Part shown: piece after piece, positions 36,254 to 44,108 of the stretch
Numbering within the stretch: the stretch's first letter is position 1
How the letters are laid out: every line of letters begins with the position of its first letter
IMG/VR virus record: IMGVR_UViG_3300045242_000058
Coordinates: 1-44,108 of that record
Length of the DNA stretch: 44,108 bases
Reading direction: 5' to 3' (one strand)
Source: a virus
The notes under the pieces: model-generated
Told to the model about the DNA's origin: nothing
Seen by the model: the letters and a program-made list of their open reading frames with translations, nothing else
Databases searched by the model: none
Program-made: the position numbers and the translations under genes

Positions 36254-36742
36254 TTAGATGTCAACGTAGCTATTCGGAAGCACGGCGCCCTGGAACGCGC
36301 CGAGGATGTGCAGACGTGCTGACGTGATGTTGCCGGCGGCACTTGCCCCGGTGGTCAGCGCGATGCAGTCATACCCGCCGGCCAGGTCCATGCACGACTC
36401 GCAGGTGATTTCGAAGATGACGATCTTGCCGAAGATGCCGGCGTCCGTGGTGTAGCTCGCCGCCGGCGGGCGCGAGACCAGGGCATCGGAGGCGGTGGTG
36501 TTGAGGTTGCTCCAGATCGGCGTGGCGCCCACCGGCTTGCTGCCGGCACCAGCGACGTTGGTGGCTTGCAGCAAAGATAGCGCGACGGTGTTCGCCGCGC
36601 CCTGCGCCATGTGGATCTCGACGTACGCCTTCATGGCGTTGCGCAGGTTGCGGAACGGGCTCGTGCGGCCGGCGGCGTCGGCGGCCGGGGGCAGCAGCTC
36701 GATCGGCGGGATCTGTGCGACGAGGGAGAATTGACGGGCCAT
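36254..36742 (-). CDS. Putative capsid decoration or minor head protein
   Basis: 162 residues, beta-rich after residue 30, with MKAYVEIHMAQGAANTVALS, GIFGKIVIFEITCESCMDLA and a hydrophobic C-terminus (ARLHILGAFQGAVLPNSYVD). AGGAG lies about 7 nt before the ATG, so it is well expressed. It follows the major capsid gene directly. In other HK97-like phages this position often holds a decoration protein, but no family is recognised. Confidence 0.55.
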   Translation of the reverse strand: MARQFSLVAQIPPIELLPPAADAAGRTSPFRNLRNAMKAYVEIHMAQGAANTVALSLLQATNVAGAGSKPVGATPIWSNLNTTASDALVSRPPAASYTTDAGIFGKIVIFEITCESCMDLAGGYDCIALTTGASAAGNITSARLHILGAFQGAVLPNSYVDI

Positions 36743-36890
36743 GGTGGTGCTCCTGCCGCCCCCCAGCGCGGCGATGAGGAACGAGCGGCGCGATGGGGGA
36801 TCGCGTCACTGATGCGAACGGCGCGGCGGAAGGAACACCGTGCCGATGCCCCCGACCGTGAGAGGAAACGACCGGACGGCCGAAGCGGGA

Positions 36891-38264
36891 TTAGCGGGTG
36901 GCGAGGGTGATGAACGGCGATTTGGTCAGACCCTTCGCCGGGGTGATCGGCACGTACCACATCGGCCGGCCATCGACCCGATAGGTAATGCGGAACACCA
37001 TCTCGTCGGTCAGGAACGCGACGTGCATCGAGTTCGCGGCTTGCACGCCGTTCTTGTCAACCAGCGTGTATTGCGAGAAATCGGCCAGCAGCACGTCACC
37101 CTCGGTCGACAATGCCGAGGCGTACTCGGTGAACACGACCTCGCGGCCGAGCAGCGTCGCATAGGGCGTCTGCGACAACCCGCCAGGGGGCATGTAGACC
37201 AACTGACCGCCGGCGGTGCTGACGCCGATCCCCATGCTGATGAGCTGCGGCAGGGCGTCTTGCTGCACGTACCACTTCGCGTTGTTCATGCTGCGCGCCC
37301 AGAGCCGCGCCCACATCGCGGTCACGTTGTTGGCGGTCAGCGTGCCGCTCGCCTGGCCCGACTCCTTGGGCACCGCGATCTTCGCCCCGGAGTTCATCAC
37401 GCCGAGCGGCATTCCGTTGCCGGAGCCCTCGAAGATCGCGTCCTCGGTCATCCACATGATTTCTTCCGAGAACGCCTGGCTGGCCACCGAGGTCAGCGCC
37501 GCCTGGTCCTGCAGCAGCTCGTCGGTCACGTACATCACCGACATCATCTTCTTGAGGTCGAATTCCACAAGGCGGAACTTCGGCCGCGACGGCGTGACCG
37601 CAGTGCCTTCGCCAACCCAGGCGCTTGAGACGCCCCCCCAGCGCGAGCCGGTGGCGCGGCTGGTCTCGTCTACGCCAGGGATTTTCAGTCCGTTGGCGTT
37701 GGCGCTGATCGGGATTTTGTTGACCTCGCCGATGATCTTCCCGAGGTCGTGCGCGAGCATGAAGATCGACGCGGCGAAATCCACCTGTACCAGGAACCCG
37801 CCGCCGGTTGGATCGACCTCGGCCGCCCCGGTAGGGGCCCGGACGAGGCGCCCGTCGGTGTCGCTGCCCTTGCTCGAGTAGTGCCGGAAGATCGCCTGCA
37901 GCTGCTCACCGAAGCCGCGGAAATGCGTATCCGCGCGCGGGGTGAATTCCAGGCCCTTGCGCGCCAGGCCGAGGTAGTCGTCGAAGCCGCGCAGCTTGCC
38001 GGGCCGTGGATCCATGCCGCGGATCTGCGAGAGCGAGCGCTGCATCGGGTTGATGTCCTCGAGGCCGAGGTCGTCGTTGCCCCCACGCAGCGCCGGGCGG
38101 GCCAACTTGGCCTGCCGCGCCTGGACCTTCTCCATGTCGGCGATCTTGCGCTCGATGTCGGCGATCTCGCGTTCCTTGGTCGCAAAGTCCCTTGTGCCAG
38201 CCAGCGCCGGCAGTTCGTCCACCGCCGTGCCCAGGGCCTGGCGGAGCGCAGCGAGTGTGCTCAT
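36891..38264 (-). CDS. HK97-type major capsid protein
   Basis: 457 residues. The first 100 or so contain a coiled-coil delta domain (KEREIADIERKIADMEKVQA) that probably acts as scaffold and is removed by the protease. The mature part shows the HK97 fold: TGGGFLVQVDFAASIFML, KIPGVDETSRATGSRWGGVS, FDLKKMMSVMYVTDELLQD, EEIMWMTEDAIFEGSGNGMP, LGVMNSG and FRITYRVDGRP at the C-terminus. A strong AGGAG lies 7 nt before the ATG. The protease gene is directly upstream, as usual. Confidence 0.95.
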   Translation of the reverse strand: MSTLAALRQALGTAVDELPALAGTRDFATKEREIADIERKIADMEKVQARQAKLARPALRGGNDDLGLEDINPMQRSLSQIRGMDPRPGKLRGFDDYLGLARKGLEFTPRADTHFRGFGEQLQAIFRHYSSKGSDTDGRLVRAPTGAAEVDPTGGGFLVQVDFAASIFMLAHDLGKIIGEVNKIPISANANGLKIPGVDETSRATGSRWGGVSSAWVGEGTAVTPSRPKFRLVEFDLKKMMSVMYVTDELLQDQAALTSVASQAFSEEIMWMTEDAIFEGSGNGMPLGVMNSGAKIAVPKESGQASGTLTANNVTAMWARLWARSMNNAKWYVQQDALPQLISMGIGVSTAGGQLVYMPPGGLSQTPYATLLGREVVFTEYASALSTEGDVLLADFSQYTLVDKNGVQAANSMHVAFLTDEMVFRITYRVDGRPMWYVPITPAKGLTKSPFITLATR

Positions 38265-38327
38265 GGTCGACTCCTAATTTCAGGGAAGCGGCCTTGCCAA
38301 AGGGCCAGCCGGGGCAGGCACGTGCGG

Positions 38328-39530
38328 TCAGGCGGCGCGGAGCCGGCGTGCCAACGCAGCGGCGCGTTGCAGTTGCTTTGCGCGTTCCTCCGGCTCGGCC
38401 GGATCGTCGGGATCCCCGTCCGGGTCCTCGGCGCTGCCGTCGAGCGATTCCACGACGTCGGACAGCAGCCCGATCGCCTTGCGCGTGCATTCGGTCTCAG
38501 CCTTGCCGAACGCATGGGCCGACTTGATGTGCTTGTGTGCCATCCGCACCGCGTCGTGGTGCTCGGTTGGCAGCTCGTCCTCGGGATCGTCCCCGACCTC
38601 GCGCAGCGTGACGCCGGCGACCGTGGCGAGTTCCAGCAGGCGCTGCACGTTGCGTTCGAGGCGGCGCAGCCGTTTCTCGTTCTCGTCGTCATCGTCGTCC
38701 TGCTTGGTGCCCTTGCCGTGGATGGCGCACTCGGTGCTGTCTTTCAGCCCGCATTCGTCAGCCGCCTTGCGCCCGCAGGTCGCCCCACCAGGCGCCTTGT
38801 CCTCGCTGTCGTCCGGCTTGTCCTCGGGATCATCATCGGCACGACGGCGCGTGCCAGGGCGACGTGCCATAGGCGGCTCCTTTGCTGCTTTGCGGAGGGC
38901 TTCAAGTTCCTTGCGGGGGATCAGTACGCGGCGGGACGCGACGCCGGCGGCGTCGAGTGTGCGCTCGGCCCACTCGGCGAGCGGGCGCGTGTCGATGCCC
39001 TTGCGGCGCGCGGCGATAAGCGCGTTGGCGTTGGCCGGCACCGGGCAGACCGAGATTTCCAGCAGCTCCTGCCGCTTGAAGTCGATGCCCCAGCCGCGGT
39101 CCGGATCGTTCTCCACGAAACTATATTCGATCGGCAGGAAGCCCACCGAAACGGCGTTGACGAAGCCGCCCACGACGAGGCGGTATATGGTGTCGCCGAA
39201 GGCGTAAATCGCGGCATCGACGAACTCGATGTCGCCCATCAGCCGTGCGTCCTCGACCCCGAGATTGCTGGCACGGCCGATCGGCGGAGAGCTGCTGTCA
39301 TGCGCCCAGAGCGCCACCGGGTTCGCCATGAAGTCGTCCGTTTGCCAGCCATCCGGGGCGATGGTGTCGCCCATGCGGTCGACCGAGCCGTCGGAGAACA
39401 CGAAGCGCACCTTGCGCGTGCCGTCCTCGAACGCCCGCGGCTTGGCGGTGCTGACGCGATAGACACCACCCTCCGGCACGCGCTGCGCGCGCAGCCCGGC
39501 GCGAAAGGCGTCGATGCCGATCAGGTTCAT
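38328..39530 (-). CDS. HK97-type prohead protease with long C-terminal extension
   Basis: 400 residues. The serine protease domain is at about 20-180: SDGSVDRMGDTIAPDGWQTD, H77 in LWAHDSS and S128 in NAVSVGFLP as catalytic pair, LLEISVCPVPANANALIAAR at its end. Residues about 225-400 form an extra part: an acidic linker, a three-cysteine segment (TCGRKAADECGLKDSTEC) and a coiled coil (EKRLRRLERNVQRLLELATV). Such extensions can serve as scaffold. The cysteine segment might bind metal. An HK97 protease is usually around 200-230 residues, so this form is nearly double. Confidence 0.9.
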   Translation of the reverse strand: MNLIGIDAFRAGLRAQRVPEGGVYRVSTAKPRAFEDGTRKVRFVFSDGSVDRMGDTIAPDGWQTDDFMANPVALWAHDSSSPPIGRASNLGVEDARLMGDIEFVDAAIYAFGDTIYRLVVGGFVNAVSVGFLPIEYSFVENDPDRGWGIDFKRQELLEISVCPVPANANALIAARRKGIDTRPLAEWAERTLDAAGVASRRVLIPRKELEALRKAAKEPPMARRPGTRRRADDDPEDKPDDSEDKAPGGATCGRKAADECGLKDSTECAIHGKGTKQDDDDDENEKRLRRLERNVQRLLELATVAGVTLREVGDDPEDELPTEHHDAVRMAHKHIKSAHAFGKAETECTRKAIGLLSDVVESLDGSAEDPDGDPDDPAEPEERAKQLQRAAALARRLRAA

Positions 39531-39537
39531 GGAGACC

Positions 39538-39690
39538 TCACCAGAGCGGGGCGTGGCGGAACGCCAGCGGTTCGACCACCAGCACCAGCGCGATCGCCTC
39601 GAGGATCAGCGTCACGACCCAGATCGGCTGCGGCATCCCCGCGAACCACGTGAGCAGGAACAGGCAGATGATCTCGAGCACGTCCACCAT
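39538..39690 (-). CDS. Small membrane protein in the head cassette
   Basis: 50 residues from the ATG at 39690 with GGAGGA upstream. There are two hydrophobic stretches (VLEIICLFLLTWFAG and WVVTLILEAIALVLVVEPL) and a short C-terminal tail. It lies between the portal-proximal genes and the protease gene. A small two-span protein could be a holin-like protein, but nothing else supports that. Confidence 0.5.
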   Translation of the reverse strand: MVDVLEIICLFLLTWFAGMPQPIWVVTLILEAIALVLVVEPLAFRHAPLW

Positions 39691-39777
39691 GGTGATCGTC
39701 CTCCGTCGCAGGTCAGGGCCCGCCATCCCTCGACGGAGGGCGTCACCGTCCGGCCTCACCGCGTGGGGTCTTGGCCG

Positions 39778-39954
39778 TCAGCGCCAGTGCGGTAACGGCA
39801 GCGCGCCGAACACCAGCAGCAACACGATGATGAGCACGACGAGGCCGATGCTGCCGCCGTAGTACCCGGGGCCCCAGCCATAGCGGGGGCCGTAGTAGTA
39901 CCCGCCGCCGCCCAGCAGCAGCACGAGCAGCAGGATCAGCAAGATCAGACCCAT
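39778..39954 (-). CDS. DUF3309-like membrane micro-protein
   Basis: 58 residues: MGLILLILLLVLLLLGGGG-type first helix, a Tyr/Gly/Pro-rich loop (YYYGPRYGWGPGYYGGS), then a second helix (IGLVVLIIVLLLVFGALP) and a short LPHWR end. This is the pattern of DUF3309 proteins, which are common in Alphaproteobacteria. Why one is found in a phage head cassette is unclear. It supports an alphaproteobacterial host. Confidence 0.65.
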   Translation of the reverse strand: MGLILLILLLVLLLGGGGYYYGPRYGWGPGYYGGSIGLVVLIIVLLLVFGALPLPHWR

Positions 39955-39959
39955 CGGGG

Positions 39960-40472
39960 TCAGCCCGGCTTGTGCTCGGGCTCATGGCGCGCCGGCGGCG
40001 GCGGGTTCCTGTGCGCGCCGCGCGCGCCCCGTTCGGCGCCAAGGGCGGGGTCGGCGATGACCACGGCGTTTGATGGCGGGGCCGTCGTAGCGCCGATCGG
40101 GTTGGTCGCGGTGACAACGCAGGTGGCGGTCCTGCCGACGTCATCGACCGTGACGGTATGGGTCGCTGCGTCGGTGCCGACGTTCACGCCGTCGAGCTGC
40201 CACTGGTAGGCGTAGGTATCCGGCTCGCCCTCCCAGTTGCCCATCGTGCAACTGAGCGTGTCGCCGGCCTGCGCGACGAAGGGCACGTCGACGTTGACCG
40301 GCGCCACTGGCAGCGGCGGCAGCACCACCTGTCCGACCGCCAGGACGGCCGCCACCAAGGCTTGATAGTCGCCATTCCGGGCGTGCGACATCTGCGCGTA
40401 GAAGTTCACCGCGACGTTGTGCAGCTCGTCCTCAGTCAGCTCGGGCGCGGCTTTGCCGGTACGCTGGGCCAT
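39960..40472 (-). CDS. Virion protein with Ig-like domain (putative)
   Basis: 170 residues from the ATG at 40472 (AAGGAG upstream). The N-terminal helix (DELHNVAVNFYAQMSHARNG) is followed by an Ig-like domain at about 60-140: AGDTLSCTMGNWEGEPDTYA, YQWQLDGVNV and TATCVVTATNPIGATTAPPS, with two cysteines placed like an Ig disulphide. Ig-like domains on phage particles are thought to bind weakly to surface sugars. The gene lies between portal and protease genes, so it may be a head decoration. Confidence 0.65.
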   Translation of the reverse strand: MAQRTGKAAPELTEDELHNVAVNFYAQMSHARNGDYQALVAAVLAVGQVVLPPLPVAPVNVDVPFVAQAGDTLSCTMGNWEGEPDTYAYQWQLDGVNVGTDAATHTVTVDDVGRTATCVVTATNPIGATTAPPSNAVVIADPALGAERGARGAHRNPPPPARHEPEHKPG

Positions 40473-40491
40473 GTCGGTCTCCTTGTTCGGG

Positions 40492-41826
40492 TTACACGCC
40501 AGGCGCGGGGTCGTCGGCGGGATTGCGCTCCGGATCGCCGTCACCGCCCTGCGACGGTTTGCCGGTCTGGTCGCTGCCGGGCCCTGGCGTCTTCTCTGGT
40601 GGCATCCAGCCGAGCGGCGCCATGTTGGTTGCCTGCAGCACGTCGTCGCCGTGTGCGACATTAGAGAGGCCCTCGCCGCGCCGGCCTTCGTTGACCGACA
40701 TCCACGGCCCCCCGATCGCCTGCCGGTAGGCGGTGAAACGCGACAGCAAATCGGCCTTGAGGAAATGTCCGTAGTCCCAGTCGAGGAACAGATCCTCGCC
40801 GTCGAGGTCGAAGAACAGTTCGCAGCGCGCCTTCCAGCGTTCGCAATACCCCGAGATCGGGCCGTTCAAATACTGCTGGCCCATCTGCACCATCGCCGGG
40901 CCCTCGTTCTCGCCCTCGATGGCGAGCTTGTAGGGCGGTACGTCAAAGGCGCGGGCGATGTCGCGGATCTGGAAGTTGCGGCTCTCGATGAACTGGCTGT
41001 CGACCATCGTCAGGCCGAGCGGTTGCCATTTGACGCCCTGCTCGAGGACAGCAGTGGTGCCGGAGTTGCGCGGCCCGGCTTTGCTCTTTTGCCACTGCGT
41101 CTCGAGCATGACGCGGGCCTCCTTGGTGAGCTTCTGATCGGTCGACAGCATCCCGCCCGTCCGCGCACCCTGACCGACGAAACGCGCCTGGTGTTCCTCG
41201 AGGCCCATCGAGAGGCCGACCGACTCGCGCACCATCGTCAGGCGTGAGGACCCGTAGAGCGAATTCCACTGCGGCATCCAGCGAAGATGCAGCACATCCT
41301 CGGAGGGGATCATGAGCGGCTGCTCGCGAAGCACCGCGAGCTCGTGCAACCCGTTCCGCGTGACCCAGTAGAACCACGAGCCGTCAGGGGCTTCCCATAT
41401 GCCGACGCGATCGGGGTAGAGCGGCACCAGCCGGATCGGCACACCGCGGCCGTTCCTGACCGCCACCGCATAGGCGTTGCCCCGCAAGACGAGCGACGCC
41501 TGAAGCATTTCTTTGAATTCAAACGCCGATTGCCATTCATTCGGCGCGCGAAGCAGGCGGTGCAGATAGTGATCGGTCGCCGGCTCCTTGCCGCCGTTCG
41601 GCAGGCGGCGAAACACGCCGAGCGGGATCTTCGCCACGTCCTCCGCGAGGATGGCCACGCAGGCCATCACCACGACATGGCGCATCGCGCTGATGCCGTT
41701 GACGTCGATGCCGGAACTCGAAGGACCGTAGCCGTCCCACTCGCCGAACAGCCGGTCGGTATCCTTCCCATCGCCGTCGGCGGCGCGTCGATTGGCGAAA
41801 TCTGCGACCCTTTGCCAGAAGCCCAT
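40492..41826 (-). CDS. HK97-type portal protein
   Basis: 444 residues. Family marks include AMRHVVVMACVAILAEDVAK, YLHRLLRAPNEWQSAFEFKE, RGNAYAVAVRNGRGVPIRLV, HLRWMPQWNSLYGSSRLTMV and IARAFDVPPYKLAIEGENEG. It forms the 12-fold channel through which DNA is packaged. The last 40 residues are proline- and acid-rich and disordered. It follows the large terminase gene by 15 nt. Confidence 0.95.
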   Translation of the reverse strand: MGFWQRVADFANRRAADGDGKDTDRLFGEWDGYGPSSSGIDVNGISAMRHVVVMACVAILAEDVAKIPLGVFRRLPNGGKEPATDHYLHRLLRAPNEWQSAFEFKEMLQASLVLRGNAYAVAVRNGRGVPIRLVPLYPDRVGIWEAPDGSWFYWVTRNGLHELAVLREQPLMIPSEDVLHLRWMPQWNSLYGSSRLTMVRESVGLSMGLEEHQARFVGQGARTGGMLSTDQKLTKEARVMLETQWQKSKAGPRNSGTTAVLEQGVKWQPLGLTMVDSQFIESRNFQIRDIARAFDVPPYKLAIEGENEGPAMVQMGQQYLNGPISGYCERWKARCELFFDLDGEDLFLDWDYGHFLKADLLSRFTAYRQAIGGPWMSVNEGRRGEGLSNVAHGDDVLQATNMAPLGWMPPEKTPGPGSDQTGKPSQGGDGDPERNPADDPAPGV

Positions 41827-41841
41827 AGATCAGTCTCCCGG

Positions 41842-43554
41842 CTATTCGAGGATCAGCAGGTCGCGCCCGTCAGCGTACGGCCGCTCGTCCTCCACCATTG
41901 ACCTGCCGACGGCCATAATCAGCGCCGTCAAACCATCGATACGCCCGATCGAGTGCTTCTTGGTGGGCATCCGGTTGTCGTTCTTGTCGGTCTGCACCAT
42001 CAGGTTGCTCGCCATCCAGGACAGCACTTCATTGCCGCCGTGCTCGATGCGCTCAGCCAGCAGCCGCGCCTCGAGCTCCTTGCACGGCGCCGTGTAGCTC
42101 CGGATGCCTTGGATGAACTCGTGCACCGGCAACGCCTGATCTGCGAGGCTGGCGGCGAGCTGTGCCGCGTTCCAGGGATCGAAGGCGATCGACACCGCCT
42201 CGAACAGCCGACAATCCTCGATCACCGCCGCCTGGATCTCATTGTGGTCGATCACGTTGCCGACCGTCGCCTCGATCAGACCGGCAGTGATCCAGCGCTG
42301 ATACTGCACCCGGTCGCGGGCCGACTTTTCCTCGACCGTGTCCCCTGGCATCCAAAAGCGGCAGACGACGCGCCAGCGTTCCCCGTCCTCGACCGGGGGG
42401 AACAGCTTCACCCATGCGGAAAGGTCGATCTTCGAGGACAGATCGAGCGCACCGAAGAACGCGCGGCCGTGCAGCATCGCGGGATCAAACGGACCCTTGG
42501 TATTCCGACGCCACACGTCCATGTCGATCGCCCGCGAGGCGTCCGACGTCCTGATGTTCAACCGCAGCCGCTTGAACGCGACCAGCGCCGGCGGGCTATG
42601 CGCCGCCTTCAAGGCCTGGCGCTTGAGGTCGTCCAGCTTGACGCTGACGCCGAGGTTCGGGTTCGCCTTGATCCAGACTTTCGGATCGTCCCAGGCATCG
42701 CCGTGATCGAGCGTGTAGATCAGCGCCAGGTAGCTGTCGTCCTGCACGGTGCGCTCGAGCACCTGCACCGCGTAGCCGTTCTCTTTGGCGTAGACCGATT
42801 CCGGGTTGTCGTCGCCCGCCGTGGTGATGATCCAGAGCAAGGGCTGACGCCGCGCGCCCATCGCGGTGTCGAGGACATCGAGCACGGCGCGGGTGCGGTG
42901 CTTGTGCAGCTCGTCGATCAGCACGCAATGCGGGTTCAGGCCATCGAGGGTGCGTTCATCCGACGACAGCGGCTCGAACTTGCTCGCCGTGCCGTCGATC
43001 GAGAGGTTGGCCTTGAACACCGCGACCTTCCGGCGCAGGTCGGGGGAGGCGCGCACCATGCGTTGCGCTTCGGCGAAGATGATGAGGGCCTGTTCCTTCT
43101 TGGTCGCCGCCGCGTAGACCTCGGCCCCCGGCTCCTGGTCCGCCACCAGGGCAAAGATGCCGATGCCGGCCGATAGGGTGCTCTTGCCGTTCTTGCGGGC
43201 CACTTCCTCGTAGACCGAGCGGAACCGGCGCGTGCCGTCGCGGCGATACCAGCCGTAGACGCTGCCGACCACGAACTCCTGCCAGGGCGCGAGCACCACC
43301 GGCTTGCCATGCCACTCAGCCTTGCTGTGGCGCAGATAGTCGCTGAAGAACCGTACCGCGTAGCGCGCCCACTCAGGGCTAAAGACCAGGCCGCGCTTGG
43401 TCCCCTTTGCCAGATCATCGAAGTGCCGCTCGCAGGCCAGACGCACGTAGCGGCACGAGGGGATGCGCCCGGTGCAGATGTCGTGGGCATAGGCACTGAC
43501 CGGATCCACCGAGCGTTGCGGACGCCGTGGGAGGGTGACGCGCCGACGGGCCAT
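41842..43554 (-). CDS. terL: Terminase large subunit
   Basis: 570 residues. The ATPase domain has the Walker-A-like ARKNGKST (residues 119-126) and Walker B VLIDELHKH (D214/E215), with the coupling segment LLWIITTAGDDNPESVYAKE after it. The nuclease domain begins near FFGALDLSSKIDLSAWVKLF, where the Asp of GALDLS is a predicted metal ligand, and continues through IAFDPWNAAQLAASLAD. The protein drives DNA into the prohead and cuts the concatemer. The order terS-terL-portal-protease-capsid is that of HK97-like phages. Confidence 0.95.
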   Translation of the reverse strand: MARRRVTLPRRPQRSVDPVSAYAHDICTGRIPSCRYVRLACERHFDDLAKGTKRGLVFSPEWARYAVRFFSDYLRHSKAEWHGKPVVLAPWQEFVVGSVYGWYRRDGTRRFRSVYEEVARKNGKSTLSAGIGIFALVADQEPGAEVYAAATKKEQALIIFAEAQRMVRASPDLRRKVAVFKANLSIDGTASKFEPLSSDERTLDGLNPHCVLIDELHKHRTRAVLDVLDTAMGARRQPLLWIITTAGDDNPESVYAKENGYAVQVLERTVQDDSYLALIYTLDHGDAWDDPKVWIKANPNLGVSVKLDDLKRQALKAAHSPPALVAFKRLRLNIRTSDASRAIDMDVWRRNTKGPFDPAMLHGRAFFGALDLSSKIDLSAWVKLFPPVEDGERWRVVCRFWMPGDTVEEKSARDRVQYQRWITAGLIEATVGNVIDHNEIQAAVIEDCRLFEAVSIAFDPWNAAQLAASLADQALPVHEFIQGIRSYTAPCKELEARLLAERIEHGGNEVLSWMASNLMVQTDKNDNRMPTKKHSIGRIDGLTALIMAVGRSMVEDERPYADGRDLLILE

Positions 43555-43557
43555 CGT

Positions 43558-44073
43558 TCAATGCAGCGAGGGGATCCCGGGTCGTCCTGACAGGTACTCT
43601 TCCAGCGCCATGTCGGCGCGCGCGGTGCGGATGGGCACGGCGTCGGGCAACGGCATGGGAGCATTAGCGAGGCGGGGTCGGGACACCGGCGTGAACCCAA
43701 GCTGCTCGGCTGCGCGCAGCATGAGGGCCGCCTGGCGGTTGAGGATCGACAGGTAGCCCGATGGCTTGCCCTCGACCAGCAGGCCACCAATGGCGAGTTC
43801 CTTCCGCGCCTGCCGGTGCAGGTCGGAGGCGATCACCCACACGCGCAGCGCGCCGGCGTCGATGCGGCGCAGGATCCCGGGCGGCGCGTGCGCGATCGCC
43901 TCGTCCCACTCGGCGCGCTGCTCCGCGGTGAAGTCGTCCGGCGGCTCGAGCGTTGAGGGTTCGGCCGGCTCCATTTTTTGCCGCGTGGCGACCTTGCCGC
44001 GCAGATGCGACGGGTCGCCGTGCAGCGCGTGCAGAGCGGTGGGTTTCGGCTTGCGACCGCGCGGCATGGGCAC
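43558..44073 (-). CDS. terS: Terminase small subunit (P27 family)
   Basis: 171 residues. It opens with the basic RGRKPKPTALHALHGDPS, the mark of P27-family small terminases, and continues with a helical oligomerisation part (FTAEQRAEWDEAIAHAPPGI, LRRIDAGALRVWVIASDLHR). It recognises the packaging site and presents it to the large subunit, whose gene starts 4 nt downstream. The ATG at 44067 is an equally possible start. The gene begins 35 nt from the window end, next to the likely cos region. Confidence 0.9.
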   Translation of the reverse strand: MPMPRGRKPKPTALHALHGDPSHLRGKVATRQKMEPAEPSTLEPPDDFTAEQRAEWDEAIAHAPPGILRRIDAGALRVWVIASDLHRQARKELAIGGLLVEGKPSGYLSILNRQAALMLRAAEQLGFTPVSRPRLANAPMPLPDAVPIRTARADMALEEYLSGRPGIPSLH

Positions 44074-44108
44074 CCCTGGTTTTAATTTCCCGCGCGGACA
44101 CGTGCGCT

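Noticed and set aside
37749-39653. 634-codon plus-strand frame
   Set aside because: It is antisense to the capsid and protease genes and shows no domain.
41953-43176. 407-codon plus-strand frame
   Set aside because: It is antisense to the terminase large subunit gene, with His/Arg/Val-rich composition typical of shadow frames.

Overview
The window looks like one complete temperate bacteriophage genome of about 44 kb, with no recognisable host chromosome. GC content is high throughout and gene ends are very tightly packed. The head genes are HK97-like and the contractile tail genes are Mu/SfV-like, so it is a myovirus of the chimeric HK97-head/Mu-tail kind. The DUF3309-like micro-protein, the Cro-like regulator type and the DUF6456-like regulator point to an alphaproteobacterial host, probably of the order Hyphomicrobiales (Rhizobiales). 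That host assignment is an inference.

Layout. (1) 66-1199, leftward: an HNH endonuclease and a DUF6456-like regulator. If the two ends are joined, these sit just upstream of the small terminase gene, so the window ends probably fall in or near the packaging (cos) region. (2) 1306-1915, rightward: a two-gene cassette with its own promoter. (3) 1968-5610, leftward: early replication operon (Cro-like regulator, HTH protein, two PD-(D/E)XK-type nucleases, replication initiator and accessory proteins). (4) 5617-6697: immunity region with a CI-like repressor, a co-transcribed secreted-protein gene and five related 17-bp palindromes. (5) 6741-14035, rightward: early recombination operon (Gp157, Bet/RecT annealase, many small proteins) ending in excisionase and integrase. 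(6) 14269-44073, leftward: late operon. Read from its start it holds terminase, portal, protease, capsid, connectors, sheath, tube, tape measure, baseplate, fibres and a short terminal membrane/HTH cluster, with an intrinsic terminator at 14168-14198.

The most unusual structure is in the recombination operon. Three gene junctions in a row (9579-9780, 10386-10637, 11168-11336) carry long arrays of a degenerate pentanucleotide, CGCNN. The 5-nt register holds for 40, 50 and 31 consecutive units (one extra phase break near the start of the third). Each array begins directly after an ATGA stop/start overlap and closes with repeated CGCAA just before the next gene. Because every triplet of a perfect CGCNN array contains C, such an array cannot encode a stop codon in any forward frame. 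The RNA is also C-rich and G-poor. The arrays may be translated conduits, Rho-sensitive polarity switches, protein-binding DNA or recombination joints between gene cassettes downstream of bet. The sequence alone cannot decide between these.

How the parts work together: the repressor would silence both early operons through the shared palindromes. After induction the Cro-like and replication genes run left while the Bet/recombination and integration genes run right. The late operon then builds the virion. A GH19-like lytic domain lies inside the tape measure protein, and no stand-alone endolysin or canonical holin was recognised, so host lysis is unexplained.
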